A stretch of 32,518 nt of DNA, from the NCBI RefSeq assembly GCF_003206645.1, contig NZ_PZJP01000015.1, positions 1-32,518 on the forward strand, written 5' to 3'. The translations under genes were made by a program, and so were the position numbers. The notes under the pieces are model-generated. The model did not search any database and was not told the origin of the DNA. It saw only the letters and a program-made list of their open reading frames with translations. Numbering within the stretch: the stretch's first letter is position 1; each line of letters starts with the position of its first letter. This stretch comes from Salinicola aestuarinus. GTDB taxonomy: Bacteria; Pseudomonadota; Gammaproteobacteria; Pseudomonadales; Halomonadaceae. Shown piece after piece: positions 1 to 9,836 of the stretch.

Positions 1-209
1 GCCCCTGGCGTTGAGATTTTTCCCGTCATACCCCCCCCGAAATGCCCGCCAGGAGGCGCGCCCTGTGTCTCTCGGGCGGCCTTCGCCGTTGTCGATTAAC
101 GACGCGCGGGAGGCATCGTTACCGTCACGGCATCCGACAGGCGCTGAGGCGGCGGGCATCGCGGATATGACGACGTTGCTGCAATACGCGAAGGCATCCC
201 TCTTCACCG

Positions 210-239
210 TTATCGACAACCCGCGAACTTCGCTAGAAT
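210..239 (+). promoter_or_regulatory. Putative birA promoter
   Basis: The -10 hexamer TAGAAT lies at 234-239 and is followed directly by GCGC. The -35 is weak: TTATCG at 210-215 gives an 18-bp spacer, while TCGACA at 213-218 (5/6 matches) gives a short 15-bp spacer. A small 5-1-5 palindrome GCGAA-C-TTCGC (223-233) abuts the -10. Transcription would begin near 246, about 20 nt before the birA start. The preceding 1-209 shows no gene or recognisable RNA; it has a C8 tract at 31-38 and a 7-bp inverted repeat (4-10/47-53). Confidence 0.45.
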
Positions 240-266
240 GCGCTTTTGACCATTGGATGACGCTGC

Positions 267-1259
267 ATGGGTATTGGAGATCTCATTCGCTTACTCGGCG
301 ACGGCCACTACCATTCGGGGCAGCAGCTGGGCGATTACTTCGGTGTGTCGCGAACGGCTATCTGGAAGCAGTTGCAGAAACTAGAGGCAATGGATCTACC
401 GCTCGAGGCGGTGAAGGGGAGGGGGTATCGCCTGGTCGATCGTGTCGACTCGCTGAACGGGGCAACTATCGTCTCGCACCTGGCAGCGGAGCCTCGCCAG
501 CACTTGAAGCGCTTATTCATCGAAGACGTGGTGGATTCGACCAATACCTTTCTCCGTGAGCGTTTCCAGCAGGGGGCAGGGCACGCGGAAGTCTGCCTGG
601 CCGAGAGCCAGACGGCGGGTCGGGGGCGTCGTGGAAAGGCCTGGAGTGCCTCCTGGGGCCGAGGTCTTATCCTTTCCATGGGGTGGCGATTCGACGGTGG
701 CGTCGCTGCCCTTGAAGGGTTGAGTCTTGCGGTCGGCGTCAAGCTTGCCGAGGTCATGGAAAACATCGGCGTGAAGGCCGGGCTGAAATGGCCCAACGAT
801 CTGCTGATCGACGTGAAGGGGGAGTGGCGCAAATTAGCCGGGATCCTGCTTGAGGTGACAGGGGACGTCGAAGGGCCATGTGAGGTAGTGATCGGTATCG
901 GCCTCAATGTCGGGTTGAGCGAGGCGGGGAGACGAGCTGCCGGGCAGCCCGCAGGGGCATTGACCGACGTGCTGGAGGCGCAGCCCTCGCGCAATCAACT
1001 GGCGGCTGTGCTGATCGAAGCCTTGATCGAGCTGCTCCCGGGCTTTGCGCACGATGGCTTTGCGGCCTGGCAGTCGGCCTGGAACCGAAGGCATGCCTAC
1101 GCGAATCGCGAGGTGCATATTCATCAAGGCGGTGAGGGGTACGACGCGAGGGCACTGGAGGTCGATGCCAAAGGCAACCTGATCGTCCTGGTCGATGACC
1201 AGCGCCATGCCTTGACCGGGGGCGAGGTCAGTATCCGCCCCAGCCGCGACGCAAGATAA
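267..1259 (+). CDS. birA: Bifunctional biotin-[acetyl-CoA carboxylase] ligase / biotin operon repressor BirA
   Basis: BirA activates biotin to biotinyl-AMP and transfers it to the lysine of the AccB carrier subunit of acetyl-CoA carboxylase; with bound biotinyl-AMP it also represses biotin genes. The 330-residue protein has an N-terminal winged helix (recognition-helix region YFGVSRTAIWKQLQKL, residues 24-39), followed by the ligase domain with the adenylate-binding loop GRGRRG (118-123), KWPNDLL (174-180) and KLAGIL (189-194), and a C-terminal SH3-like cap. The helix-turn-helix implies the repressor-type (class II) enzyme. The Shine-Dalgarno is weak (TGGA near 255-258), yet the start fits the family N-terminus. 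The next gene downstream is a tRNA rather than coaX, which commonly follows birA in related bacteria. Confidence 0.97.
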   Translation: MGIGDLIRLLGDGHYHSGQQLGDYFGVSRTAIWKQLQKLEAMDLPLEAVKGRGYRLVDRVDSLNGATIVSHLAAEPRQHLKRLFIEDVVDSTNTFLRERFQQGAGHAEVCLAESQTAGRGRRGKAWSASWGRGLILSMGWRFDGGVAALEGLSLAVGVKLAEVMENIGVKAGLKWPNDLLIDVKGEWRKLAGILLEVTGDVEGPCEVVIGIGLNVGLSEAGRRAAGQPAGALTDVLEAQPSRNQLAAVLIEALIELLPGFAHDGFAAWQSAWNRRHAYANREVHIHQGGEGYDARALEVDAKGNLIVLVDDQRHALTGGEVSIRPSRDAR

Positions 1260-1283
1260 GCATCGAGAAGATCGACGTGATCG

Positions 1284-1312
1284 TTGCATCGGCATCTCTC
1301 CTTTGGCATAAT
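1284..1312 (+). promoter_or_regulatory. Upstream tandem promoter P1 of the tRNA cluster
   Basis: TTGCAT (1284-1289) and CATAAT (1307-1312) are separated by 17 bp, and the -10 is followed by GCGCCCC, a GC-rich discriminator typical of stringently controlled stable-RNA promoters. Transcripts would start near 1319, inside the left arm of the hairpin at 1318-1337. The call rests on sequence match only. Confidence 0.5.
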
Positions 1313-1317
1313 GCGCC

Positions 1318-1337
1318 CCGCCTTGAATGCAAGGCGG
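1318..1337 (+). other. Perfect 8-bp stem-loop between birA and the tRNA cluster
   Basis: CCGCCTTG (1318-1325) pairs perfectly with CAAGGCGG (1330-1337) around an AATG tetraloop. It lies 58 bp after the birA stop. What follows (TCTGTTGGG) is not a proper T tract, so it is at best a weak birA terminator. It could also be a 5' hairpin on transcripts from the P1 promoter. Confidence 0.55.
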
Positions 1338-1347
1338 TCTGTTGGGT

Positions 1348-1374
1348 CCATTGTTAAAGTAGTAAAAACAATGG
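1348..1374 (+). repeat. 8-11-8 perfect inverted repeat next to the tRNA promoter -35
   Basis: CCATTGTT (1348-1355) and AACAATGG (1367-1374) are perfect inverted copies with an 11-bp A-rich centre. The right arm ends one base before the TTGACA -35 element at 1376. It could be an activator or repressor dyad, or a hairpin on readthrough RNA. No known binding-site consensus was recognised. Confidence 0.6.
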
Positions 1375-1375
1375 C

Positions 1376-1403
1376 TTGACATGACGAAGCAGCAAGGTAG
1401 AAT
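1376..1403 (+). promoter_or_regulatory. Main promoter of the tRNA-Tyr-Gly-Thr cluster
   Basis: A consensus TTGACA (1376-1381) is followed after 16 bp by TAGAAT (1398-1403). The start would be near 1410, just ahead of the mature tRNA-Tyr 5' end at 1417. This is the better of two tandem promoters for the tRNA cluster and probably the main one. Confidence 0.8.
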
Positions 1404-1415
1404 TTGCTGCCGGTA

Positions 1416-1500
<85 letters not shown>

Positions 1501-1526
1501 GATTTATGATTGACGTTGCCGCGCTG

Positions 1527-1542
1527 TTTCGGCAAGCCGAAA
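1527..1542 (+). other. Spacer hairpin between tRNA-Tyr and tRNA-Gly
   Basis: TTTCGG (1527-1532) and CCGAAA (1537-1542) form a 6-bp stem with loop CAAG in the tRNA spacer. It could guide processing of the polycistronic tRNA precursor. No T tract follows, so it is not a terminator. Confidence 0.4.
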
Positions 1543-1555
1543 TCAGAGCGGGTAG

Positions 1556-1629
<74 letters not shown>

Positions 1630-1653
1630 GTTGATGCGGTCGGTGAAAGATAA

Positions 1654-1728
1654 GCTCATGTAGCTCAGGGGTAGAGCACACCCTTGGTAAGGGTGAGGTC
1701 GACGGTTCAATTCCGTCCATGAGCTCCA
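1654..1728 (+). tRNA. tRNA-Thr (anticodon GGT)
   Basis: The acceptor GCTCATG (1654-1660) pairs with CATGAGC (1718-1724), followed by T and encoded CCA (1726-1728). The anticodon stem CACCC/GGGTG encloses loop TTGGTAA with anticodon GGT at 1686-1688, reading ACC/ACT. It is the last tRNA of the first transcript; a terminator follows 24 bp downstream, where gammaproteobacteria often carry a tuf gene. Confidence 0.97.
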
Positions 1729-1752
1729 CTGTTTCGGATCTTGGAAACGAGA

Positions 1753-1776
1753 AAGCGAGCAATGGCTCGCTTTTTT
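1753..1776 (+). terminator. Rho-independent terminator of the tRNA-Tyr-Gly-Thr transcript
   Basis: AAGCGAGC (1753-1760) pairs perfectly with GCTCGCTT (1765-1772) around loop AATG, and six T residues run through 1771-1776. This ends the first tRNA transcript and separates it from the tRNA-Trp-secE-nusG unit. Confidence 0.9.
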
Positions 1777-1788
1777 AGTGGAAAAAGT

Positions 1789-1818
1789 GTTTCTGAGTTT
1801 GCGTTGCATGTCAGAAAC
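1789..1818 (+). repeat. 8-14-8 perfect inverted repeat around the tRNA-Trp promoter -35
   Basis: GTTTCTGA (1789-1796) and TCAGAAAC (1811-1818) are perfect inverted copies. The 14-bp centre contains the -35 candidate TTGCGT (1799-1804). It may be a regulator dyad; there is no recognised consensus. Confidence 0.6.
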
Positions 1819-1828
1819 CCGCTATTAT
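1799..1828 (+). promoter_or_regulatory. Promoter of tRNA-Trp-secE-nusG
   Basis: TTGCGT (1799-1804), an 18-bp spacer, then TATTAT (1823-1828) followed by AGCGCCC, a stable-RNA type discriminator. It lies just downstream of the terminator at 1753-1776 and about 40 bp before tRNA-Trp, so this unit can be transcribed on its own. Confidence 0.7.
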
Positions 1829-1869
1829 AGCGCCCTCCAAATTTCCGGGTGCTTCCCGGTCAAAGTTGC

Positions 1870-1942
<73 letters not shown>

Positions 1943-1945
<3 letters not shown>

Positions 1946-1961
1946 GTCTTCCCCAGACTGG
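1943..1961 (+). other. Hairpin starting in the tRNA-Trp CCA end
   Basis: CCAGTCT (1943-1949) pairs with AGACTGG (1955-1961) around loop TCCCC. The left arm includes the mature CCA end of tRNA-Trp, so in the precursor the CCA may be base-paired. A role in 3' processing or in separating tRNA from secE mRNA is possible. No T tract follows. Confidence 0.45.
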
Positions 1962-2017
1962 CTAGTGTTTGATAGCTTGTCATGTTTGCTTGCCGCGCCT
2001 TGAGTTGAGGAGTTTTC

Positions 2018-2386
2018 ATGAAGCACAACGCCGAGGTGCAAGAGTCTCGTCACGATATTCCCAAGTGGGTCGTCGTGGTGGCGATGCTTGCGGTCGCGGT
2101 TGCCGGCAATGCGTGGTTTGCCGATCAGCCCCTGTTGTATCGCGTGCTGGGTGTCGTAATCATCTGTGTGGCGGCTGCCGCCATCGCGCTGACGACAACC
2201 AAAGGGCAGGCTCTGATGGAGCTTGCGAGAGGGTCGAAACGCGAGATTCAGCGTGTGGTCTGGCCGACGCGCCAGGAAACCATTCAAACGACTCTGATCG
2301 TTCTTGCAGCCGTGCTGGTCGTGGGCTTGCTGCTGTGGCTCATTGATACCGTCCTCGGTTGGGCGATGTCCGGAATTATTGGCTAG
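2018..2386 (+). CDS. secE: Preprotein translocase subunit SecE
   Basis: SecE is the essential clamp around SecY in the SecYEG inner-membrane channel. The 122-residue protein has three predicted membrane segments, about residues 16-34, 40-60 and 91-113, as in the three-span gammaproteobacterial form. The conserved amphipathic stretch [10 protein letters not shown] (79-88) lies just before the last span, which is the essential part of the family. A GAGGAG ribosome-binding site (2007-2012) sits 5 bp before ATG. The secE stop codon TAG (2384-2386) is part of the nusG Shine-Dalgarno, so the two genes are tightly linked. Confidence 0.97.
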   Translation: MKHNAEVQESRHDIPKWVVVVAMLAVAVAGNAWFADQPLLYRVLGVVIICVAAAAIALTTTKGQALMELARGSKREIQRVVWPTRQETIQTTLIVLAAVLVVGLLLWLIDTVLGWAMSGIIG

Positions 2387-2394
2387 GAGTTTTC

Positions 2395-2928
2395 ATGTCC
2401 AAGCGTTGGTACGTTGTTCACGCCTATTCCGGGTTCGAAAAACAGGTCATGCGCTCACTGAATGAGCGCGTCAAGCTCTATGAGCTGCAGGATCAGTTTG
2501 GTGAGATCCTGGTTCCGACCGAAGAAGTCGTCGAGATGCGCGACGGCAAGAAGCGCAAGAGCGAGCGTAAGTTCTACCCGGGTTACGTGCTCGTCGAGAT
2601 GGAGATGAGCGAGCGCACGTGGCACATGGTGAATGAAACGCCACGCGTCATGGGGTTCATCGGTGGCACGCCGGAGAAGCCGGCACCGATCACAGAAAAG
2701 GAAGCGGACGCCATCCTGCGTCGTGTGCAGGACGGTACCGACAAGCCGCGGCCGAAGACACTGTTCGAGCCGGGCGAGACGGTGCGTGTGGTGGACGGTC
2801 CCTTCGCCGACTTCAATGGGGTCGTCGAAGAAGTGAACTACGAAAAGAGCCGGCTGCAGGTCAGCGTGTTGATCTTCGGTCGATCCACGCCGGTCGAGCT
2901 CGAGTTTGCTCAAGTCGTCAAGGACTGA
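2395..2928 (+). CDS. nusG: Transcription termination/antitermination factor NusG
   Basis: NusG binds the clamp of RNA polymerase, reduces pausing, and couples polymerase to Rho and to ribosomal protein S10. The protein has 177 residues. The N-terminal NGN domain starts [16 protein letters not shown] and contains [10 protein letters not shown]. The C-terminal KOW domain includes [18 protein letters not shown] and ends near [14 protein letters not shown] at 2395 is chosen over an in-frame ATG at 2359 because TAGGAG (2384-2389) is 5 bp upstream and [13 protein letters not shown] is the family N-terminus. The partner S10 gene (rpsJ) lies further along in this window. Confidence 0.98.
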   Translation: MSKRWYVVHAYSGFEKQVMRSLNERVKLYELQDQFGEILVPTEEVVEMRDGKKRKSERKFYPGYVLVEMEMSERTWHMVNETPRVMGFIGGTPEKPAPITEKEADAILRRVQDGTDKPRPKTLFEPGETVRVVDGPFADFNGVVEEVNYEKSRLQVSVLIFGRSTPVELEFAQVVKD

Positions 2929-2949
2929 GCATTATCTGAATATCACGAG

Positions 2950-3027
2950 AGCGCAGCGCCTATGGCGTTGCGCTGTTGTCGTCGGCAGGTGCCGACTGAA
3001 CCGGGGAGCCGCAAGGCGCTACTACCC
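2950..3027 (+). promoter_or_regulatory. rplK leader with stacked hairpins, candidate L1 translational operator
   Basis: The 113-bp spacer before rplK holds three structures. First, an 11-bp stem with one G-U pair (2950-2960/2964-2974, loop TAT). Second, GTCGGC/GCCGAC (2981-2986/2991-2996). Third, GCC-GCAA-GGC (3008-3017) closed by GGGG (3003-3006) with CCC (3025-3027) and an asymmetric internal loop. L1 is known to repress the rplK-rplA mRNA by binding a structure that mimics its 23S site; the third element fits by position and shape. A weak promoter candidate (TTGCTC 2906-2911, 18 bp, CATTAT 2930-2935) precedes it. The L1 assignment is inference. Confidence 0.45.
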
Positions 3028-3041
3028 AACTGGAGTCCTCA

Positions 3042-3473
3042 ATGGCTAAGAAAGTTCAAGCCTACATCAAGCTGCAGGTCGCAGCCGGTAAGGCAAATCC
3101 GAGTCCCCCCGTCGGCCCCGCGCTGGGTCAGCACGGTGTGAACATCATGGAATTCTGTAAGGCGTTCAATGCCGCCACGCAGGAAATGGAAGTGGGTCTG
3201 CCGACCCCGGTCGTGATCACTGTCTACAGCGACCGTAGCTTCACGTTCGTGACTAAGACGCCGCCGGCGGCCGTTCTGCTCAAGAAAGCAGCCGGCATCA
3301 AATCCGGTTCTGGCGTGCCGAACAAGACCAAGGTCGGCACCGTGACCCGCGACCAGCTCGAAGAGATCGCCAAGACCAAGGAGCCGGATCTGACGGCTGC
3401 CGATCTCGACGCCGCCGTTCGCACCATCGCAGGCAGCGCCCGTAGTATGGGCCTCAACGTGGAGGGCCTCTGA
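3042..3473 (+). CDS. rplK: Large-subunit ribosomal protein L11
   Basis: L11 binds the GTPase-associated centre of 23S rRNA at the base of the L7/L12 stalk and is needed for RelA activation during the stringent response. At 143 residues it is close to the usual 142. The N-terminal domain carries [16 protein letters not shown] (21-36) with the prolines that contact thiopeptide antibiotics, and the C-terminal RNA-binding domain ends in [13 protein letters not shown]. The ribosome-binding site TGGAGT is at 3031-3036. rplA follows after 2 bp, consistent with translational coupling and joint control by L1. Confidence 0.98.
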   Translation: MAKKVQAYIKLQVAAGKANPSPPVGPALGQHGVNIMEFCKAFNAATQEMEVGLPTPVVITVYSDRSFTFVTKTPPAAVLLKKAAGIKSGSGVPNKTKVGTVTRDQLEEIAKTKEPDLTAADLDAAVRTIAGSARSMGLNVEGL

Positions 3474-3475
3474 TC

Positions 3476-4168
3476 ATGGCAAAGCTCTCGAAGCGCACTC
3501 AGATGATCCGCGAGAAGGTCGAGCTGGGTAAGGTCTACTCTCTCGAAGACGCGGTCTCCGTGCTGTCCGACGTTTCCACGGTCAAGTTCAAGGAGTCCGT
3601 CGAGGTCGCCATCAACTTGGGTGTCGATCCGCGCAAATCCGACCAGGTCGTCCGTGGCGCTACCGTGCTGCCGAACGGCACCGGTCGTGACGTTCGCGTT
3701 GCCGTGTTTGCACAGGGCGCCGCAGCCGACGCCGCCAAGGAAGCCGGTGCCGATATCGTCGGCATGGACGACCTGGCCGAAGAAGTCAAGAAGGGCAATC
3801 TGGACTTCGACGTCGTCGTCGCCGCGCCGGATGCTATGCGTGTCGTCGGCCAGCTGGGTCAGATCCTGGGCCCGCGCGGCCTGATGCCGAACCCGAAGGT
3901 CGGCACCGTGACGCCCGACGTTGCCACCGCGGTCAAGAACGCCAAGGCAGGTCAGGTGCGTTTCCGTACGGACAAGAACGGCATCATCCATGCCTCGATC
4001 GGCCAAGTCGACTTCTCCGCGGATGCCATCAAAGGCAACCTGGAAGCGCTGGTCAACGATCTCAAGCGCCTCAAGCCCAGCACCTCGAAAGGCATCTATC
4101 TCAAGAAGATGACCCTCTCGAGCACCATGGGTCCTGGCCTGACCGTCGATCACAGCAGCTACGTGTGA
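3476..4168 (+). CDS. rplA: Large-subunit ribosomal protein L1
   Basis: L1 forms the mobile L1 stalk near the E site and moves deacylated tRNA; free L1 represses its own rplK-rplA mRNA. The 230-residue protein contains the signature [16 protein letters not shown] (131-146) and the usual two-domain arrangement (domain II about 67-160). Its Shine-Dalgarno GGAGGG (3461-3466) lies inside the end of rplK, and the start is 2 bp after the rplK stop. The likely operator is upstream of rplK. Confidence 0.98.
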   Translation: MAKLSKRTQMIREKVELGKVYSLEDAVSVLSDVSTVKFKESVEVAINLGVDPRKSDQVVRGATVLPNGTGRDVRVAVFAQGAAADAAKEAGADIVGMDDLAEEVKKGNLDFDVVVAAPDAMRVVGQLGQILGPRGLMPNPKVGTVTPDVATAVKNAKAGQVRFRTDKNGIIHASIGQVDFSADAIKGNLEALVNDLKRLKPSTSKGIYLKKMTLSSTMGPGLTVDHSSYV

Positions 4169-4186
4169 TCGACCAACGAGCAGTAA

Positions 4187-4384
4187 CTTTGCGGTCCCCG
4201 TGCGCCGCCTCGAAAGGGGCGTTGTGGGGCGGGGCACCGTCAAAGACCGCAGGTGATGCGCCCGACGGCCAAGTGGCCGGGCAGGGCGCCTCTTAATCGC
4301 CGTAAGGTGCCTGCGCAGATGGTGTGGCTCGCCGTTCACGGTGTGCAGCCATCATCCAAGACTTTCACCGCTGTAGGGTGAAAG
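4187..4384 (+). promoter_or_regulatory. rplJ leader RNA, candidate L10(L12)4 autoregulatory site
   Basis: The 271-bp rplA-rplJ gap is highly structured. CTTTG-CGGT-CCCC (4187-4199) pairs with GGGG-c-ACCG-t-CAAAG (4231-4245). ACC-GCAGG (4246-4253) pairs with CCTGC (4310-4314) and GGT (4321-4323), leaving GCAGAT (4315-4320) as an asymmetric internal loop. GCGCCC (4258-4263) pairs with GGGCGC (4284-4289). CTTTCACC (4362-4369) pairs with GGTGAAAG (4377-4384) near rplJ. The position and the bulged-helix plan match the known L10 leader, where L10-L12 represses rplJL translation. A covariance-model search would be decisive. Confidence 0.6.
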
Positions 4385-4439
4385 AGATGGTAACCACCGG
4401 GTCGCGATTTTTCGCCCCCGGCACGAAGGAGTAACCACT

Positions 4440-4943
4440 GTGCCACTAGCACTCGAAGGCAAGAAAGCAATCGTTGCCGAGGTCAGTGAAGCCGCTAAGG
4501 ACGCTCTTTCCGTCGTAGTTGCCGATTCTCGTGGTGTGACTGTTAGCGCAATGACCGATCTGCGCAAACAGGCACGCGAGAATGGCGTCCAGATTCGTGT
4601 TGTTCGCAACACGCTGGCACGCCGCGCGCTGTCGGGCACTTCTTGGGAGTGCCTGAACGATAGCTTCGCAGGTCCGACGCTTCTGGCCTTTTCCTACGAT
4701 CACCCGGGCGCTGCCGCGCGGCTGTTCAAGGAATTCGGCAAGACGCAGAAGGAATTCGAAGTCAAAGCGCTGGCCTACGAAGGTGAGATGATCCCGGCCG
4801 CTGAGCTCGATCGTCTGGCAACGCTGCCGACTTACGATGAAGCGATCGCCAAGCTGATGTCCGTCATGAAGGAAGCTTCTGCCGGCAAGCTGGTTCGTAC
4901 GATTGCCGCCGTTCGTGATCAGAAGCAGGAAGAAGCTGCCTGA
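4440..4943 (+). CDS. rplJ: Large-subunit ribosomal protein L10
   Basis: L10 anchors L7/L12 dimers to the 50S stalk base and, in complex with L12, represses its own mRNA. At 167 residues it is near the usual 165. The N-terminal RNA-binding domain contains the family stretches [18 protein letters not shown] and [11 protein letters not shown]; the C-terminal helix that binds L12 dimers ends QKQEEAA. The start is GTG, supported by GAAGGAG (4425-4431) and by the family N-terminus [12 protein letters not shown]. It follows a 271-bp structured leader, with rplL 94 bp downstream. Confidence 0.97.
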   Translation: MPLALEGKKAIVAEVSEAAKDALSVVVADSRGVTVSAMTDLRKQARENGVQIRVVRNTLARRALSGTSWECLNDSFAGPTLLAFSYDHPGAAARLFKEFGKTQKEFEVKALAYEGEMIPAAELDRLATLPTYDEAIAKLMSVMKEASAGKLVRTIAAVRDQKQEEAA

Positions 4944-5037
4944 TCGACGGTCTGTCGATACGAATCGAGTCGATGTTTGAATCAATGAGCGCGTGACCGA
5001 AACCGGTCAGGGCGCCGCAAAGTTTAGGAAATTGAAA

Positions 5038-5409
5038 ATGGCACTTTCTCAAGAAGACATCATCAACGCCGTTGCTGAAATGACCGTGATGGAAGTTGCG
5101 GAACTGGTTTCTGCAATGGAAGAGAAGTTCGGCGTGTCTGCAGCCGCAGCGGTTGTCGCTGGCCCGGGTGGCGGTGACGCCGCTGCTGAAGAAGAGCAGA
5201 CCGAGTTCTCTCTCGTGCTGACCGCTGCCGGTGACAAGAAAGTCAACGTCATCAAGGTCGTCCGCGAAATCACCGGTCTCGGCCTGAAAGAAGCCAAGGG
5301 TGCCGTCGACGGCGCGCCGGCGACGCTGAAGGAAGGTCTGTCCAAGGACGACGCCGAAGAAGCTAAGAAGAAACTGGAAGAAGCTGGCGCAAGCGTGGAG
5401 CTCAAGTAA
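5038..5409 (+). CDS. rplL: Large-subunit ribosomal protein L7/L12
   Basis: L7/L12 is the multicopy, acidic stalk protein that recruits translation GTPases and stimulates GTP hydrolysis. The 123-residue protein has an N-terminal dimerisation helix (about 1-33), an Ala/Gly/Glu-rich hinge (about 34-53) and the C-terminal factor-binding domain with [23 protein letters not shown] at 5038 is preferred over an in-frame GTG at 4993 because AGGAA (5026-5030) is 7 bp upstream and [12 protein letters not shown] is the family start. It is followed by a terminator-like attenuator before rpoB. Confidence 0.98.
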   Translation: MALSQEDIINAVAEMTVMEVAELVSAMEEKFGVSAAAAVVAGPGGGDAAAEEEQTEFSLVLTAAGDKKVNVIKVVREITGLGLKEAKGAVDGAPATLKEGLSKDDAEEAKKKLEEAGASVELK

Positions 5410-5447
5410 CTCCGTGCCAACGGTTCCACGCGCTGCGTAAGCGCCAC

Positions 5448-5490
5448 GGCTGGTGGCGGGCCTCCCCGCTGCCGGCCTTTTTCTGTTTTT
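5448..5490 (+). terminator. Terminator/attenuator between rplL and rpoB
   Basis: A 13-bp stem containing three G-U pairs joins 5448-5460 with 5465-5477 around loop CCTC, followed by TTTTT (5478-5482), CTG and a second TTTTT (5486-5490). In E. coli a partial terminator at this place lowers rpoBC expression relative to rplJL; the same function is inferred here because no strong promoter is visible before rpoB. Confidence 0.8.
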
Positions 5491-5559
5491 GCTAGCCTGG
5501 CGTCAGACCACCTGGATTGGGTTCCCCCAATACGGGGTTGCAGCCACTAGACGAATTCC

Positions 5560-5590
5560 GACGGCGAGCTCTCTTTGGGAGCTTGCCGTC
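5560..5590 (+). other. 12-bp stem-loop upstream of rpoB, possible RNA processing site
   Basis: GACGGCGAGCTC (5560-5571) pairs with GAGCTTGCCGTC (5579-5590) with one G-U pair and a 7-nt loop. A second stem AACGGG/CCCGTT (5598-5603/5610-5615) follows. E. coli has an RNase III cleavage hairpin in the same gap. No T tract follows either stem, so they are not terminators. The gap 5410-5669 holds no gene. Confidence 0.5.
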
Positions 5591-5669
5591 AGCGCCTAAC
5601 GGGGTCACTCCCGTTGGGGAGCGCCGACCACGCACCGGTCACCCATGGTGAACAAGCTGGGGAATACAG

Positions 5670-9746
<4,077 letters not shown>

Positions 9747-9777
9747 GACCGGCACAGTCGATAGCAAGCGACGGGTT

Positions 9778-9807
9778 GCGGGGCCGGCGAGTGAATCGCG
9801 GCCCCGC
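9778..9807 (+). other. Strong GC-rich stem-loop in the rpoB-rpoC spacer
   Basis: GCGGGGCC (9778-9785) pairs with GGCCCCGC (9800-9807). After a bulged G9786 the stem continues with GCGA/TCGC (9787-9790/9796-9799) around loop GTGAA. No T tract follows. It ends 29 bp before the rpoC start and may shape mRNA stability or rpoC translation. Confidence 0.6.
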
Positions 9808-9836
9808 TCATGACAACTCCGCAACGGAGCGATCCC

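Noticed and set aside
1..266. Remnant of an upstream rRNA operon or 5S gene at the window start
   Set aside because: No 5S-like core sequence or rRNA terminator was recognised; only a C8 tract and a 7-bp inverted repeat are visible.
11..559. Plus-strand 182-codon frame upstream of and overlapping birA
   Set aside because: More than half of it lies inside birA in another frame, it lacks a convincing ribosome-binding site, and the N-terminal part shows no recognisable domain.
1348..1374. Inverted repeat with TTGTT/AACAA considered as a BirA operator
   Set aside because: The spacing is too short for the known BirA box (half-sites about 14-15 bp apart with GGTT/AACC cores) and it precedes tRNAs rather than biotin genes.
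9810..9836. In-frame upstream ATG for rpoC, and similar upstream starts for nusG (2359), rplL (4993) and rpsG (14668)
   Set aside because: The extensions lack Shine-Dalgarno sequences and do not match the family N-termini; the internal ATGs have both.
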